A stretch of DNA of 53,982 nt from Bacillota bacterium (GTDB lineage Bacteria > Bacillota > Clostridia > Lachnospirales > Cellulosilyticaceae). Position 1 is the stretch's first letter; every line of letters begins with the position of its first letter. Position numbers and translations under genes: made by a program. The notes beneath the pieces are model-generated. The model saw nothing but the letters and a program-made list of their open reading frames with translations, made no database searches and was not told where the DNA came from. The stretch lies in contig JAEZJJ010000056.1 of assembly GCA_023436395.1 (NCBI GenBank), forward strand, positions 1 through 53,982, given 5' to 3'. Shown here in pieces: positions 15,698 to 23,828 of this stretch.

Positions 15698-15758
15698 TTG
15701 TTGCTTAAAAGATAAGGAAAATAGCTCAGATAAATAATTGGGAATGATAGGTGGAGAG

Positions 15759-17093
15759 ATGCAGCGAAACTATAGTGAAAAAATCATAAAAATTAGTGGA
15801 ATGACCTGCAAAAGCTGTGAGCGAAGAATAGAAAGAAAGCTAAGACAAATAAAAGGAGTGATAAGTGCTAAAGTGAGTTATACCAAGGCTAATGCTGAAT
15901 GTGTGTATGACAAGAAACTTATTTCCTTAGAAGAAATAGAACAGGCTATTGAAAATGAAGGATATACAGTCATTAGGTCAGGAAATACAGATAACAAAAT
16001 AGATCGTATCATTAATATAATAGGAATAGCCATCATTATTTTTGCCTTGTATAGAGTATTGAAGCACTATGGCTTTATAAATTTCTTTTATGCCTTTCCT
16101 GAAGTTAAGGAAAACATGAGCTATGGCATGTTATTTATAATAGGACTACTGACCTCTGTTCACTGCATTGCTATGTGTGGAGGCATTAATTTATCCCAGT
16201 GTCTACCATCTGTTATACAACCTCAATCTAAGGAGCAGAAATGGCAAACACTTAGACCTAGCTTCTTATACAATTTAGGGAGAGTCATTTCTTATACTGT
16301 AGTGGGAGGCATTGTTGGAGCAGTAGGCTCAGTTATAAGTTTTTCAGGAAATGCCAAAGGCTTTGTTCAGATTATAGCAGGCCTATTTATGGTAATCATG
16401 GGACTAAATATGTTAAACGCTTTTCCTTGGCTTCGTAAGTTCAATATAAGTATGCCGAAGATTTTGACGAGGAATCTATATAGTAAACGAGGAAGTAATA
16501 GCCCTCTCTATATAGGTTTATTAAATGGGCTAATGCCCTGTGGACCATTACAAGCTATGCAATTATATAGCCTTTCAACAGGAAGTATGCTTAAGGGTGC
16601 ATTGGCTATGTTTTTATTTAGTTTAGGGACAGTACCTTTGATGTTTGGGATGGGAGCCTTGTCCTCACTACTTAGCAAAAAGTTGATGCATAAGCTTATA
16701 TCCGTAGGAGCTATTTTGGTTGTGATTTTAGGTGGAGGTATGCTTAGTAGTGGACTGAGCTTAACAGGAATTATGGTTCTTAGTAGTGTAAGTTTTAGCA
16801 ATGATAGTGTCATACGTATAGAAAATGGTGTTCAAATAGTAGAAAGTAAATTAGCTTCAGGTGAATATCCTGATATTGAAGTACGAGTAGACATGCCTGT
16901 AAGATGGATCATTACCGCTGAAAAAGGAACGATCAATGGATGCAACAATAGAATCTTTATTCCGGAATATGGGAAAGAAGTGGTATTTAAAATAGGAGAG
17001 AATATAATAGAGTTTACTCCTGAAGAAGAAGGTGAGTTTGTATATAGCTGCTGGATGGGGATGATTAGAGCTAGCATCAAGGTAACTAATTAA
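15759..17093 (+). CDS. HMA - SafE/DsbD-like transporter - cupredoxin fusion
   Basis: The 444-residue protein joins three modules. Residues 1-70 are an HMA domain with intact metal site M-T-C-K-S-C. Residues 120-340 are a six-helix SafE/TauE (DsbD-like) region with signature HCIAMCGG and a second half-motif, NGLMPCGPLQ. Residues 365-444 are a cupredoxin-like beta-barrel whose last loop holds C-W-M-G-M, a Cu-ligand-like Cys/Met pair. This order is known in Clostridia and is linked to copper handling or export and to cytochrome or metalloprotein biogenesis. The start at 15759 follows AGGTGG; upstream TTG and ATG codons are less well placed. Three genes follow on the same strand, so it is probably the first gene of a metal/redox cluster. 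Confidence 0.8.
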   Translation: MQRNYSEKIIKISGMTCKSCERRIERKLRQIKGVISAKVSYTKANAECVYDKKLISLEEIEQAIENEGYTVIRSGNTDNKIDRIINIIGIAIIIFALYRVLKHYGFINFFYAFPEVKENMSYGMLFIIGLLTSVHCIAMCGGINLSQCLPSVIQPQSKEQKWQTLRPSFLYNLGRVISYTVVGGIVGAVGSVISFSGNAKGFVQIIAGLFMVIMGLNMLNAFPWLRKFNISMPKILTRNLYSKRGSNSPLYIGLLNGLMPCGPLQAMQLYSLSTGSMLKGALAMFLFSLGTVPLMFGMGALSSLLSKKLMHKLISVGAILVVILGGGMLSSGLSLTGIMVLSSVSFSNDSVIRIENGVQIVESKLASGEYPDIEVRVDMPVRWIITAEKGTINGCNNRIFIPEYGKEVVFKIGENIIEFTPEEEGEFVYSCWMGMIRASIKVTN

Positions 17094-17172
17094 GAATGAA
17101 TAATTAGTAACAAGAAATAAGTGGTGAACATGAAAAATGAAGAATAAATAATGGATGAAGGGGATATTAAAG

Positions 17173-17703
17173 ATGAGTAAATATGAGCAAAAAAAGAGTA
17201 ATAACTCTAAAAGCATGGTATACATAGTGATAGGAGCAATAGCTATAATATTAATAGCTGAAAGCGTATTTTTTAAACAACAAGGTAATAAAAATGAAGA
17301 TAAATTAAAAGAAAATGTGGTAGTATTAGAGGGAGAAGATTTAGTTATACCTATTAATGAAATTACAAGTGAGGCAAGTTATTACCCAGTAGAAATAGAT
17401 GGAATGAACTTAGAGGTATTAGCCATTAAGGCAACAGATGGAACAATTCGTACAGCCTTTAATACCTGCCAGATTTGTTATAGTTCTGGTAAAGGATATT
17501 ATGAGCAAGAAGGAGATGAACTTGTTTGTCAAAACTGTAAGAATAGATTTTCTTCAGATCAAGTAGAGGTAGTAAGAGGTGGATGTAATCCAGTCCCTAT
17601 CTTCCCAGAGGATAAAAAGGTAGATGATACTAATATTACTATTTCAAATGCATTCTTAAAAGAAGCAAAAGGTATTTTCGAGAATTGGAAAGAAGCTTAT
17701 TAA
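17173..17703 (+). CDS. DUF2318 membrane-anchored Cys-rich protein
   Basis: The product is 176 residues: a short cytoplasmic tail, one membrane helix (about 15-37), then an extracytoplasmic domain of the DUF2318 type. It has N-T-C-Q-I-C and C-Q-N-C motifs and a conserved R-G-G-C-N-P-V. DUF2318 proteins are predicted Fe-S or metal-binding proteins usually encoded beside FTR1-like or SafE/HMA metal transporters, which fits this position 79 bp after the HMA-SafE fusion. The start at 17173 is favoured by AAGGGG eight bases upstream. Substrate (iron or copper) is not resolved by the sequence. Confidence 0.75.
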   Translation: MSKYEQKKSNNSKSMVYIVIGAIAIILIAESVFFKQQGNKNEDKLKENVVVLEGEDLVIPINEITSEASYYPVEIDGMNLEVLAIKATDGTIRTAFNTCQICYSSGKGYYEQEGDELVCQNCKNRFSSDQVEVVRGGCNPVPIFPEDKKVDDTNITISNAFLKEAKGIFENWKEAY

Positions 17704-17760
17704 GAATAGAAGGATAAGCTAACAAGCACGATGAGTCTAAGCTAAGCATGACAAATTAAA

Positions 17761-17792
17761 AAACTATCTGCAAAAAGTAGGTGGTTTTTTAT
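17761..17792 (+). terminator. Terminator or attenuator between DUF2318 and kinase genes
   Basis: AACTATCTGC pairs throughout with GTAGGTGGTT (several G-U pairs) across AAAAA, followed by a T run. The kinase gene begins 15 bp later, so it may partly separate the two transcription units. Confidence 0.5.
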
Positions 17793-17806
17793 GCATAAGG
17801 GGATCT

Positions 17807-19150
17807 ATGATAATGAAGCCAAAAATGAAACTTAATCAGCAACTTGCAATAACACTGATAGTCCTTATACTAGGGAGTATAATGGCTTTTGGTGTTATAT
17901 TACCTATAAGTATTAGGTACTTTATAGACCACAAGAGCTTTAATACACTCGTTAGTGAGCAAAATGAATATATTAGGCTAGGAAAATACTATAATACTTC
18001 ACAAGGTAAGAAGAGTGGTGTATATCACCTTCAGTATGATATAAATAATAATCTTGTCATAAATCAAACAGATGATGACCTTGTTCATCACCAGTTAATG
18101 TATCCTAAATTTTTTTCCAAGCTAGAAGAAGCACGTGGCGAACAAAAAAAGCAAGTAGAGATGTTTAAATTTACTTATGGCAGGGAGACTATTTATTACA
18201 TTATTAATCATACAGACTTGGGCGAAAAAGTTATTTCATACAGCATAGACACTGATAGTCAATATTTATCTCACCAATTATTTATGACCACATTAATCAT
18301 TATTATAGGTGCCTTAACCATCATTTTAGTAAGCTTCTTTAAATGGAATAATAGATTTATTAATAATTTGAAGCAGATTCAGCACGAGTTAGACCTTATA
18401 GGGGATGGTCAATTAGAAGAAAGTATTTGTATTAATGAAACCACTTTGGAGTTTCAAGAAGTGATGACTTCCTTGGAACAGATGAGGAGAAAACTTTATG
18501 AGAATGAGCAAACTAAGAAGAGAATGCTTCATAATATATCCCATGATTTAAAAACGCCTATTGCAGTTATTAAGAATTATTCAGAGGGGATTATAGATGG
18601 TATTTATCCTTATGGGGATGTAGAGCAAACTGCTTATGTGATCTATAGTCAAGCAGAAAGACTAGAAAAGAGAGTACAAGGTCTAGTATATTTAAATAGA
18701 CTAGAATATATGAGAAGTCAAAATGAGAGACATGGTGAATTTGCAATAGATGAGCTACTTAAAGAAGTAGTAAGCTATATGTTTGATCAGGATTACCTAA
18801 TCAAGATACAACTGGATATCATCCCACAAAAGTTTATAGGTGATAAAGAAAAATGGCGTATCGTACTAGAAAACTTGTTTGATAATGCTAAGCGATATGC
18901 AAAAAATGAGATTAGTATTAAGTTAACAGACCAGAAATTATCAGTCTTTAATGATGGAGAAAAGATAGAAGAAGCACTAGCTGTAAATCTATTTGAGCCT
19001 TTTGAAATGGGTAAAGATGGTATGTCAGGCTTAGGACTTGCCATTGTAAAAAGAACAGTTAATATGTATGGATATGATATTACATATGAAAATGCCAAAA
19101 CAAAGGGAGTAACTTTTATCATTTATAAGGATGGTGAAACCAATGAGTAG
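17807..19150 (+). CDS. Sensor histidine kinase (OmpR-partner type)
   Basis: The product is 447 residues with an N-terminal membrane helix (about 13-36), an extracytoplasmic sensor region of about 120 residues, and a second helix (about 162-184). A HAMP-like linker follows, then a HisKA box HNISHDLKTP with His246 and a HATPase_c domain with N box (LENLFDNAKRYA) and GLGLAIVK. It autophosphorylates and donates to the regulator encoded just downstream, whose gene overlaps its last codons. GGGGATCT precedes the start. Its place behind the HMA-SafE and DUF2318 genes suggests a metal or envelope-redox signal; that is inference. Confidence 0.88.
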   Translation: MIMKPKMKLNQQLAITLIVLILGSIMAFGVILPISIRYFIDHKSFNTLVSEQNEYIRLGKYYNTSQGKKSGVYHLQYDINNNLVINQTDDDLVHHQLMYPKFFSKLEEARGEQKKQVEMFKFTYGRETIYYIINHTDLGEKVISYSIDTDSQYLSHQLFMTTLIIIIGALTIILVSFFKWNNRFINNLKQIQHELDLIGDGQLEESICINETTLEFQEVMTSLEQMRRKLYENEQTKKRMLHNISHDLKTPIAVIKNYSEGIIDGIYPYGDVEQTAYVIYSQAERLEKRVQGLVYLNRLEYMRSQNERHGEFAIDELLKEVVSYMFDQDYLIKIQLDIIPQKFIGDKEKWRIVLENLFDNAKRYAKNEISIKLTDQKLSVFNDGEKIEEALAVNLFEPFEMGKDGMSGLGLAIVKRTVNMYGYDITYENAKTKGVTFIIYKDGETNE

Positions 19151-19799
19151 TATAGTTGCATTAATTGAAGATGAGAGAAATTTAAGAGATATTATAAAAA
19201 GTTATCTAGAAAAAGAAGGCTACATGGTACTAGCTTATGAAAGCGTAGAAGCTGTAGGGGATTTAAATGAAGAGGTTCATTTATGGATTTTAGATATCAT
19301 GCTACCAGGGAAAAGTGGCTTTGAAATGATGGAAAGAATCAGGAAGGAAGATTCAAAGGTCCCAATTATTTTGATTTCGGCAAGAGACCAAGATTTTGAT
19401 AAGATTATGGGTCTAGAAAAAGGGGCTGATGATTACATTGCTAAGCCATTTTCTCCAAAAGAACTCGTTCTTAGAGTGAAAAAAATATTAGATAGATGTT
19501 ATCAAAAGGAAGAAAGTATTATCTTAGCTGGCTATACTATCGAATTAAAGACTCATAAAGTATATGACAAAGGGGAACTAGTTGACTTATCGAATAGGGA
19601 ATACATGTTACTCTTGTTTTTATATAAGAACAAGGAATACCCACTTACTAGAAATGAGATATTAGATCATATATGGGAAAGAAATTACTTTGGCAATGAT
19701 AGAGTAGTAGATGATTTAATGCGCCGAATGAGAAAGAAAATGCCTAGACTTCAAGTGGAGACTATTTATGGCTATGGTTATCGTTTAGAAGGAAACTAA
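19143..19799 (+). CDS. OmpR-family response regulator
   Basis: The 218 residues comprise a receiver domain with acidic pocket (IEDERN), phospho-Asp in LWILDIMLPG, and Lys in YIAKPF, followed by a winged-helix OmpR/PhoB output domain ending NDRVVDDLMRRMRKKM..IYGYGYRLE. The start at 19143 overlaps the kinase stop by 8 bp, which implies translational coupling. An ATG 12 bp upstream is possible but poorly placed. No partner promoter can be assigned from sequence, though the repeat at 15630-15697 upstream of the cluster is a candidate. Confidence 0.88.
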   Translation: MSSIVALIEDERNLRDIIKSYLEKEGYMVLAYESVEAVGDLNEEVHLWILDIMLPGKSGFEMMERIRKEDSKVPIILISARDQDFDKIMGLEKGADDYIAKPFSPKELVLRVKKILDRCYQKEESIILAGYTIELKTHKVYDKGELVDLSNREYMLLLFLYKNKEYPLTRNEILDHIWERNYFGNDRVVDDLMRRMRKKMPRLQVETIYGYGYRLEGN

Positions 19800-19805
19800 T
19801 CAATA

Positions 19806-19983
19806 ATGACTAAAAACAAAACTATTTTTTCCTTGCTACTATTCATTATTAGCTAACGATATGCTGGCCTTAGTTATAGGAGCAGTTATGCCTTTTCTTA
19901 TAGAAGAAGTAGGCATTAACTTCGTACTACTGATTTCTTCCGCAAACCTTGCTCTCATTACTTTAGCAGTAGCAGACAAATAG
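19806..19983 (+). pseudogene. MFS transporter N-terminal remnant
   Basis: MTKNKTIFSLLLFIIS runs into a stop. One base later another frame gives NDMLALVIGAVMPFLIEEVG, typical of the first two helices of a major facilitator. It then ends after SSANLALITLAVADK. The rest of a roughly 400-residue transporter is missing. Confidence 0.5.
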
Positions 19984-20029
19984 GATAGTAGGAGCTGTTA
20001 CCTTATAAAGAGGATATATGGTTTCCTGA

Positions 20030-20215
20030 ACCGTGCGTCGTGAATAAGACTTAGAATAGATATGAAATATATGGAGCCTCAAGTTATTGGTGTACAATGG
20101 CTTGAGGGTTTTTATATTAGTAAGAAAATAGTGAGTATTTTTAAGTAGTGCTAAGTAGTTTCAATTAACCGTTGTCATTACGACGTCGCGAGGTCGACGT
20201 GAACATCGGTCTATG
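20030..20215. repeat. PIR, full copy 2
   Basis: Contains the hairpin CTCAAG..CTTGAG followed by TTTTT, the joint TAAGAAAATAGTGAG, and the palindrome TACGACGTCGCGAGGTCGAC. It lies 109 bp upstream of the DUF2281-Doc pair. Apart from this repeat and the MFS remnant, 19800-20323 holds no gene. Confidence 0.65.
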
Positions 20216-20323
20216 CCTATAAAACAGATTGAGAAGTGAAAAGGCCTATAAATGAATAGTTATCAAAAATGTTGTTTATATTGTATAATAAGGGTAAATA
20301 ATAAAATAAGAGGAGGAAGAAGC

Positions 20324-20497
20324 ATGACACTTGCTCAAAAGTTAGTAAATGAATTTGAAGCATTAACAGACAATCAGAAGATGGAAGTAATAGATTTTGT
20401 GGAGTTCTTAAAACAAAAAAATGAGAAGATGATAGAAAATCTTATGGATGAAGTCATATTCGAAAATGAAGAGGCACTAAAGGAGCTTGCTAAATAG
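20324..20497 (+). CDS. DUF2281-type antitoxin
   Basis: The 57-residue protein opens with a helical DUF2281-like segment (TLAQKLVNEFEALTDNQK, VIDFVEFLKQK) and ends in an acidic tail (FENEEALKELAK), the sort that binds a toxin. AGGAGGAAGAAGC precedes the ATG. Its TAG overlaps the doc GTG by one base, the classic layout of a toxin-antitoxin operon. It is predicted to bind and neutralise the Doc protein and to repress its own promoter. Confidence 0.7.
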   Translation: MTLAQKLVNEFEALTDNQKMEVIDFVEFLKQKNEKMIENLMDEVIFENEEALKELAK

Positions 20498-20757
20498 TGA
20501 AGAATATAGAATTTGAGCAATTAGTAGTGTTTCATAAAAAGATAGTAGCAAGGACTGGCGGGTGTAGTGGTGTTAGAGATGCAGGACTTCTTAAAAGTGC
20601 TTTAGGTAGAGGTGATATGACATTCGGGGGAGCAGAACTATATACACCAGATGAAAGAAAGATAGCAGTCATAACACATAGTCTTATCTGTAATCATGGA
20701 TTTGTAGATGGGAATAAGCGTATTGGTGTTGCTGAGGTTGGGATTATAGATACTTAG
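20497..20757 (+). CDS. doc: Doc-family (Fic fold) toxin, C-terminally short
   Basis: The product is 86 residues with GGCSGVRDAGLLKSAL, FGGAELY and catalytic H-G-F-V-D-G-N-K-R, all hallmarks of Doc (death on curing). Doc inactivates EF-Tu by phosphorylation. The usual C-terminal two helices are missing: after GVAEVGIID a TAG ends the frame, and the following DNA (LEEYDEHEYNPSKYH in another frame) looks like part of a different gene. The same truncation occurs in the copy at 14930, so it predates the duplication. The GTG start is coupled to the antitoxin stop. Activity is uncertain because of the short C-terminus. Confidence 0.7.
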   Translation: MKNIEFEQLVVFHKKIVARTGGCSGVRDAGLLKSALGRGDMTFGGAELYTPDERKIAVITHSLICNHGFVDGNKRIGVAEVGIIDT

Positions 20758-20886
20758 AAGAATACGATGAACATGAGTATAACCCTAGTAAATATCATTA
20801 TATATCAATTGATGATGATGTTATTACTGATTGATGGAATAAACTGGAGCTTATATGGTCGAATTCTATCAAGTGCACTAAACAAG

Positions 20887-20928
20887 GTCTTACAATCACT
20901 TGTTTTTCAAGAGTTGTAAGACTTTTTG
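20887..20928 (+). terminator. Rho-independent terminator after the doc module
   Basis: GTCTTACAA pairs with TTGTAAGAC, followed by TTTTTG. Confidence 0.75.
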
Positions 20929-21204
20929 TTTTAGAGTGAATTATGAGGAGAGTTTCAATTAGAAGTGGATAATATCGTATTAATCATAAAACGATCACTT
21001 AATCTGTGTTGATCAATTTTTTAAAGTAAATAGGGTGTACTGTGTAGAAGATTGGTTGTTGTATTCTGTTGGGTTCTCTTTTTAGTACTATTATATATGT
21101 AAAAAGAATGGTAGAGTAAGAATATATAGAATAGTGAAATAATAACTTGTCATATAGACAAGAAAATGGGTAAGTCTGGTGTTAAGGTTGGAGTAGTATC
21201 CAAA

Positions 21205-21475
21205 CAATAACGTATAGAATCGCCCAATATTTTGTTCTTGCCAAGCAGTAGCTATGTAGGCTGGCTAGGGGGCTTACTGGAAGATGCCTTGGAGTGGAGT
21301 CTAGAGGCTCTTAATGAAGTAATCCTTATGGGGTTTAGGGAGACTGTCTGAGCGCAGCGAGTTTCGACCGTTCATAAGGATTACGAATTTAGAGCCTCTT
21401 GACGGAGTGAGACAGCAGCTGGAAGTAAGTTCCCTAGCCAGCTTACATAGCAGCTCCTCGCATTACACGTTATTA
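21205..21475. repeat. Large interrupted palindrome (cruciform family, member B)
   Basis: Successive stems pair AATAACGT (21206-21213) with 21467-21474, GCTATGTAGGCTGGCTAGGG (21251-21270) with 21432-21451, and AGAGGCTCTTAATGAAGTAA (21303-21322) with about 21378-21398, extending through ATCCTTATG. The central loop (about 21341-21365) holds GACTGTCTGAGCGCAGCGAG, the complement of the loop motif in member A. About 270 bp folds on itself with no coding capacity. Bases 20929-21204 show nothing else. Confidence 0.75.
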
Positions 21476-21488
21476 TTCAAATTTCAAT

Positions 21489-21959
21489 TTAGAGCGCTTT
21501 CCTTTTCCCCGTAAATTCTTTTGAAATAAGTTTATAGACTAAAACCCCTTGGGCTTGTTCTTTATTAAAGCTCACTTTACGTTCTGTTTGTCTCTCAAAT
21601 ATTAAAGATAGAGCCTCACATTTTTCTGCTATCTCTTCAATAAAAACCACTTCACCAGTTCCTACTATACTAGAGAAGTAATAACCAGAATCACATGGTA
21701 TTTCCTTTAAAATAAGTTCACCTTCATCAGATATAGCAAAGCCTACTACATTGTTCTTCTTTAAAATATCTATCTTCTTGCCTTCTTTGGCACTATGAAA
21801 ATAAAGTACTAAGCAATCCCCTTCAAATTTATACCCATAGCTTAGGGGTATAATATAAGGTATGTCCTCTTCTAACATAGCCACATGACAAGTCTTACAT
21901 AATTGTAAAATGCTATTCATTCCATCCTTGCTAGTAACTTCCTTATCCTTTCTTCTCAT
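21489..21959 (-). CDS. Pyridoxamine 5'-phosphate oxidase-fold protein (NimA-like)
   Basis: The 156-residue split-barrel flavoprotein has the PPOX/NimA pattern: HVAMLEEDIPYIIPLSYGY, FHSAKEGKKIDILKKN, and a central VGTGEVVFIEE strand. Related proteins bind FMN or F420-like cofactors, and in the Nim group reduce nitroimidazoles. The catalytic His or substrate cannot be deduced here. AGGAGGAGAG precedes the ATG. It is convergent with nothing nearby; the cruciform lies just downstream. Confidence 0.75.
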   Translation of the reverse strand: MRRKDKEVTSKDGMNSILQLCKTCHVAMLEEDIPYIIPLSYGYKFEGDCLVLYFHSAKEGKKIDILKKNNVVGFAISDEGELILKEIPCDSGYYFSSIVGTGEVVFIEEIAEKCEALSLIFERQTERKVSFNKEQAQGVLVYKLISKEFTGKRKAL

Positions 21960-22001
21960 TAACTCTCCTCCTATTTTTCCTATACCTTACCCCTTATTAT
22001 T

Positions 22002-22220
22002 TCATTTTCTATTGCTACTTAAAGCTGAAATATATTTTTCAAGCTTTCTAATATTGCAAGTTCCCCTATGAAATTCATAATCAGCAGGATGATTTCCTGT
22101 TCCTTCATCAATCCAGACAACTTTCTTTCCCTGTTTTTCTAAAAATTTAGCAATGAATTGAGATGTTATACTTTTTCCTGAACTTGGTAATCCCCCTGTT
22201 AGAAATAGTTGATTTCTCAT
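22002..22220 (-). pseudogene. P-loop ATPase-like gene with internal deletion
   Basis: The 72-residue product starts as a normal P-loop protein (QLFLTGGLPSSGKSITSQFI, Walker A G-L-P-S-S-G-K-S) and continues through GTGNHPADYEFH. It then jumps to a basic C-terminal-looking tail. Relatives with this opening that I recall are several times longer, so most of the gene, including Walker B, is missing. A ribosome site (AGAGGGTG) remains. It is probably not functional. Confidence 0.5.
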
Positions 22221-22300
22221 CTTACACCCTCTCTTTTAAACAGAATACATTCAAGAGTATAGTTTCATAATAATTTATATTGTATTTCATTTCTCGCATT

Positions 22301-22347
22301 AAATAAAGTAACGACCCAGTTATACTTACTCGGTCGTTACTTTATTT
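22301..22347 (-). terminator. Terminator after the zinc-ribbon gene
   Basis: AAATAAAGTAACGACC pairs perfectly over 16 bp with GGTCGTTACTTTATTT. It lies 8 bp beyond the stop of the gene at 22356-22628. Confidence 0.75.
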
Positions 22348-22355
22348 AACCATTA

Positions 22356-22628
22356 TTATTGATATTTCTCTTTCCAGCGTTTTAATTGAGGAAACCATTC
22401 TAACATCATTTTCCTTGCTTCCTCTTGTGTCATTGTAGGATTTGCTTCTACAACATGAGGTATACAATCCTCTATCATTTCCTCCATACTTCCACTAAAA
22501 GTAAATTCTCCTTGATCAAAGCAATATTTACAGTAGTCTGTACTCTTACTACCATCTGCATTTGTACCGTATAATTCATCACTTTCTCCCATAGGCATTC
22601 CACAACACTCACAATATTTTTCGTTCAT
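22356..22628 (-). CDS. Putative zinc-ribbon protein
   Basis: The 90-residue protein has four cysteine pairs' worth of a zinc ribbon at the N-terminus (Y-C-E-C-C-G-M-P-M and Y-C-K-Y-C), of the short clostridial zinc-ribbon type, followed by a helical C-terminal half (MTQEEARKMMLEWFPQL). ATG 22628 is nine bases after AGGAGG; a TTG two codons upstream is too close. Family members often accompany WYL regulators, and a WYL gene lies immediately upstream here. Function is unknown. Confidence 0.75.
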   Translation of the reverse strand: MNEKYCECCGMPMGESDELYGTNADGSKSTDYCKYCFDQGEFTFSGSMEEMIEDCIPHVVEANPTMTQEEARKMMLEWFPQLKRWKEKYQ

Positions 22629-22696
22629 ATTCAAATTCCTCCTGTCTTGATTATGAACTAATTATATGGCAGTGAATAAGACAACACTATGTCATA

Positions 22697-23596
22697 TTAT
22701 AAATAATTATTCAAATTTTCTTGTAATCGCATTTTAATAATTTCTTTAATATGGGGAGGCTCTAAAACGGTTGCACTACTCCCGAAAGATAGGATATAGC
22801 CATATGCCCATTCATCTTCAAAAAAATTCATCGTTACTGTGAAACTCCCGTCTGGATTACGTACTACATCATCTTGTGCAAACTCATCTAATATTCTATA
22901 CTGCTGACTTTCCTCCATGCGTACAACAATTTTTGTCTTTGTTATATCATCTGGTCTCTCCTCTAACTCTATAAAAAAATCATTTTCCCTAGGAATATAT
23001 ATCTGCTCTGTAACAACTACATTTCTCATTCGACTGAGCCGAAAAATTCTAGGCTCATTACGTACAAGACAAAAACCTTTTAAATACCAAGTCCTATTCT
23101 TAAACCATAACACGTAAGGCTCCATTCTTCTCTCACTCCTCTGTCCTTTAGCTGATACATAATCAAAAGAAATCACCTTTCTAGAGAGTATGGCCTTCTT
23201 AGACTGTTCAAACTGCTCTTTGATGAGATTTCCCCAGTCACTGTAATCAACTTCTATAAATCCTGCATTGTTTTCTCCAAAAAATAAACTAAGTTTAGAT
23301 AAAGTATCTTGCACGGAAATTTCATCTAGACCACTTAGATTATGTAAGGCTGATAATATATTACTTCTTTCTTCATTTGTTAATATTGTTTTATTTAATA
23401 CATAATCAGGTAATAAACTAATGCCGCCATTTTTTCCTTTACTCATATAAATAGGAATCCCACAAGAAGAAAGTATTTCTACATCCCGATAAATGGTCCT
23501 TGTAGAAACTTCAAAGTAGTCGGCTAGTTCCTTAGCTGAAATCCGCTCTTTATCAAGTAAGATATATACTATTTTAAATAAACGATTAATCTGCAT
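22697..23596 (-). CDS. WYL-domain transcriptional regulator (YafY-like)
   Basis: The 299-residue protein has an N-terminal HTH_11 winged helix (ISAKELADYFEVSTRTIYRD), a middle linker, a WYL domain (SFDYVSAKGQRSERRMEPYVL, RTWYLKGFCL) and a C-terminal WCX region. WYL regulators sense nucleic-acid or nucleotide ligands and often control stress or defence genes. The start at 23596 has AGGAAGG seven bases upstream; the in-frame TTG at 23620 lacks one. It is likely to regulate the zinc-ribbon gene that follows it at 68 bp. Confidence 0.88.
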   Translation of the reverse strand: MQINRLFKIVYILLDKERISAKELADYFEVSTRTIYRDVEILSSCGIPIYMSKGKNGGISLLPDYVLNKTILTNEERSNILSALHNLSGLDEISVQDTLSKLSLFFGENNAGFIEVDYSDWGNLIKEQFEQSKKAILSRKVISFDYVSAKGQRSERRMEPYVLWFKNRTWYLKGFCLVRNEPRIFRLSRMRNVVVTEQIYIPRENDFFIELEERPDDITKTKIVVRMEESQQYRILDEFAQDDVVRNPDGSFTVTMNFFEDEWAYGYILSFGSSATVLEPPHIKEIIKMRLQENLNNYL

Positions 23597-23828
23597 ATCA
23601 TCATCCTTCCTATAATTCAAATCATAATTTATTATTTCTAAATCTTCAATACTAATAGTCCTAAATAAGATAGCTTTACTAACAAATGATGCATGTAATT
23701 CATGGCATTTTTTACATACATATATACATTTAAATGGTAATTATGTACAATAAAATTGCTAAGTATGTAATAAAATATATGTTTTGATTACATCGCATCC
23801 TAGTTACATCATGGAAGGAGCTTAAAAT

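Noticed and set aside
12612..20215. CRISPR array remnants
   Set aside because: The repeats are kilobases apart and composed of different modules; no repeat-spacer order exists.
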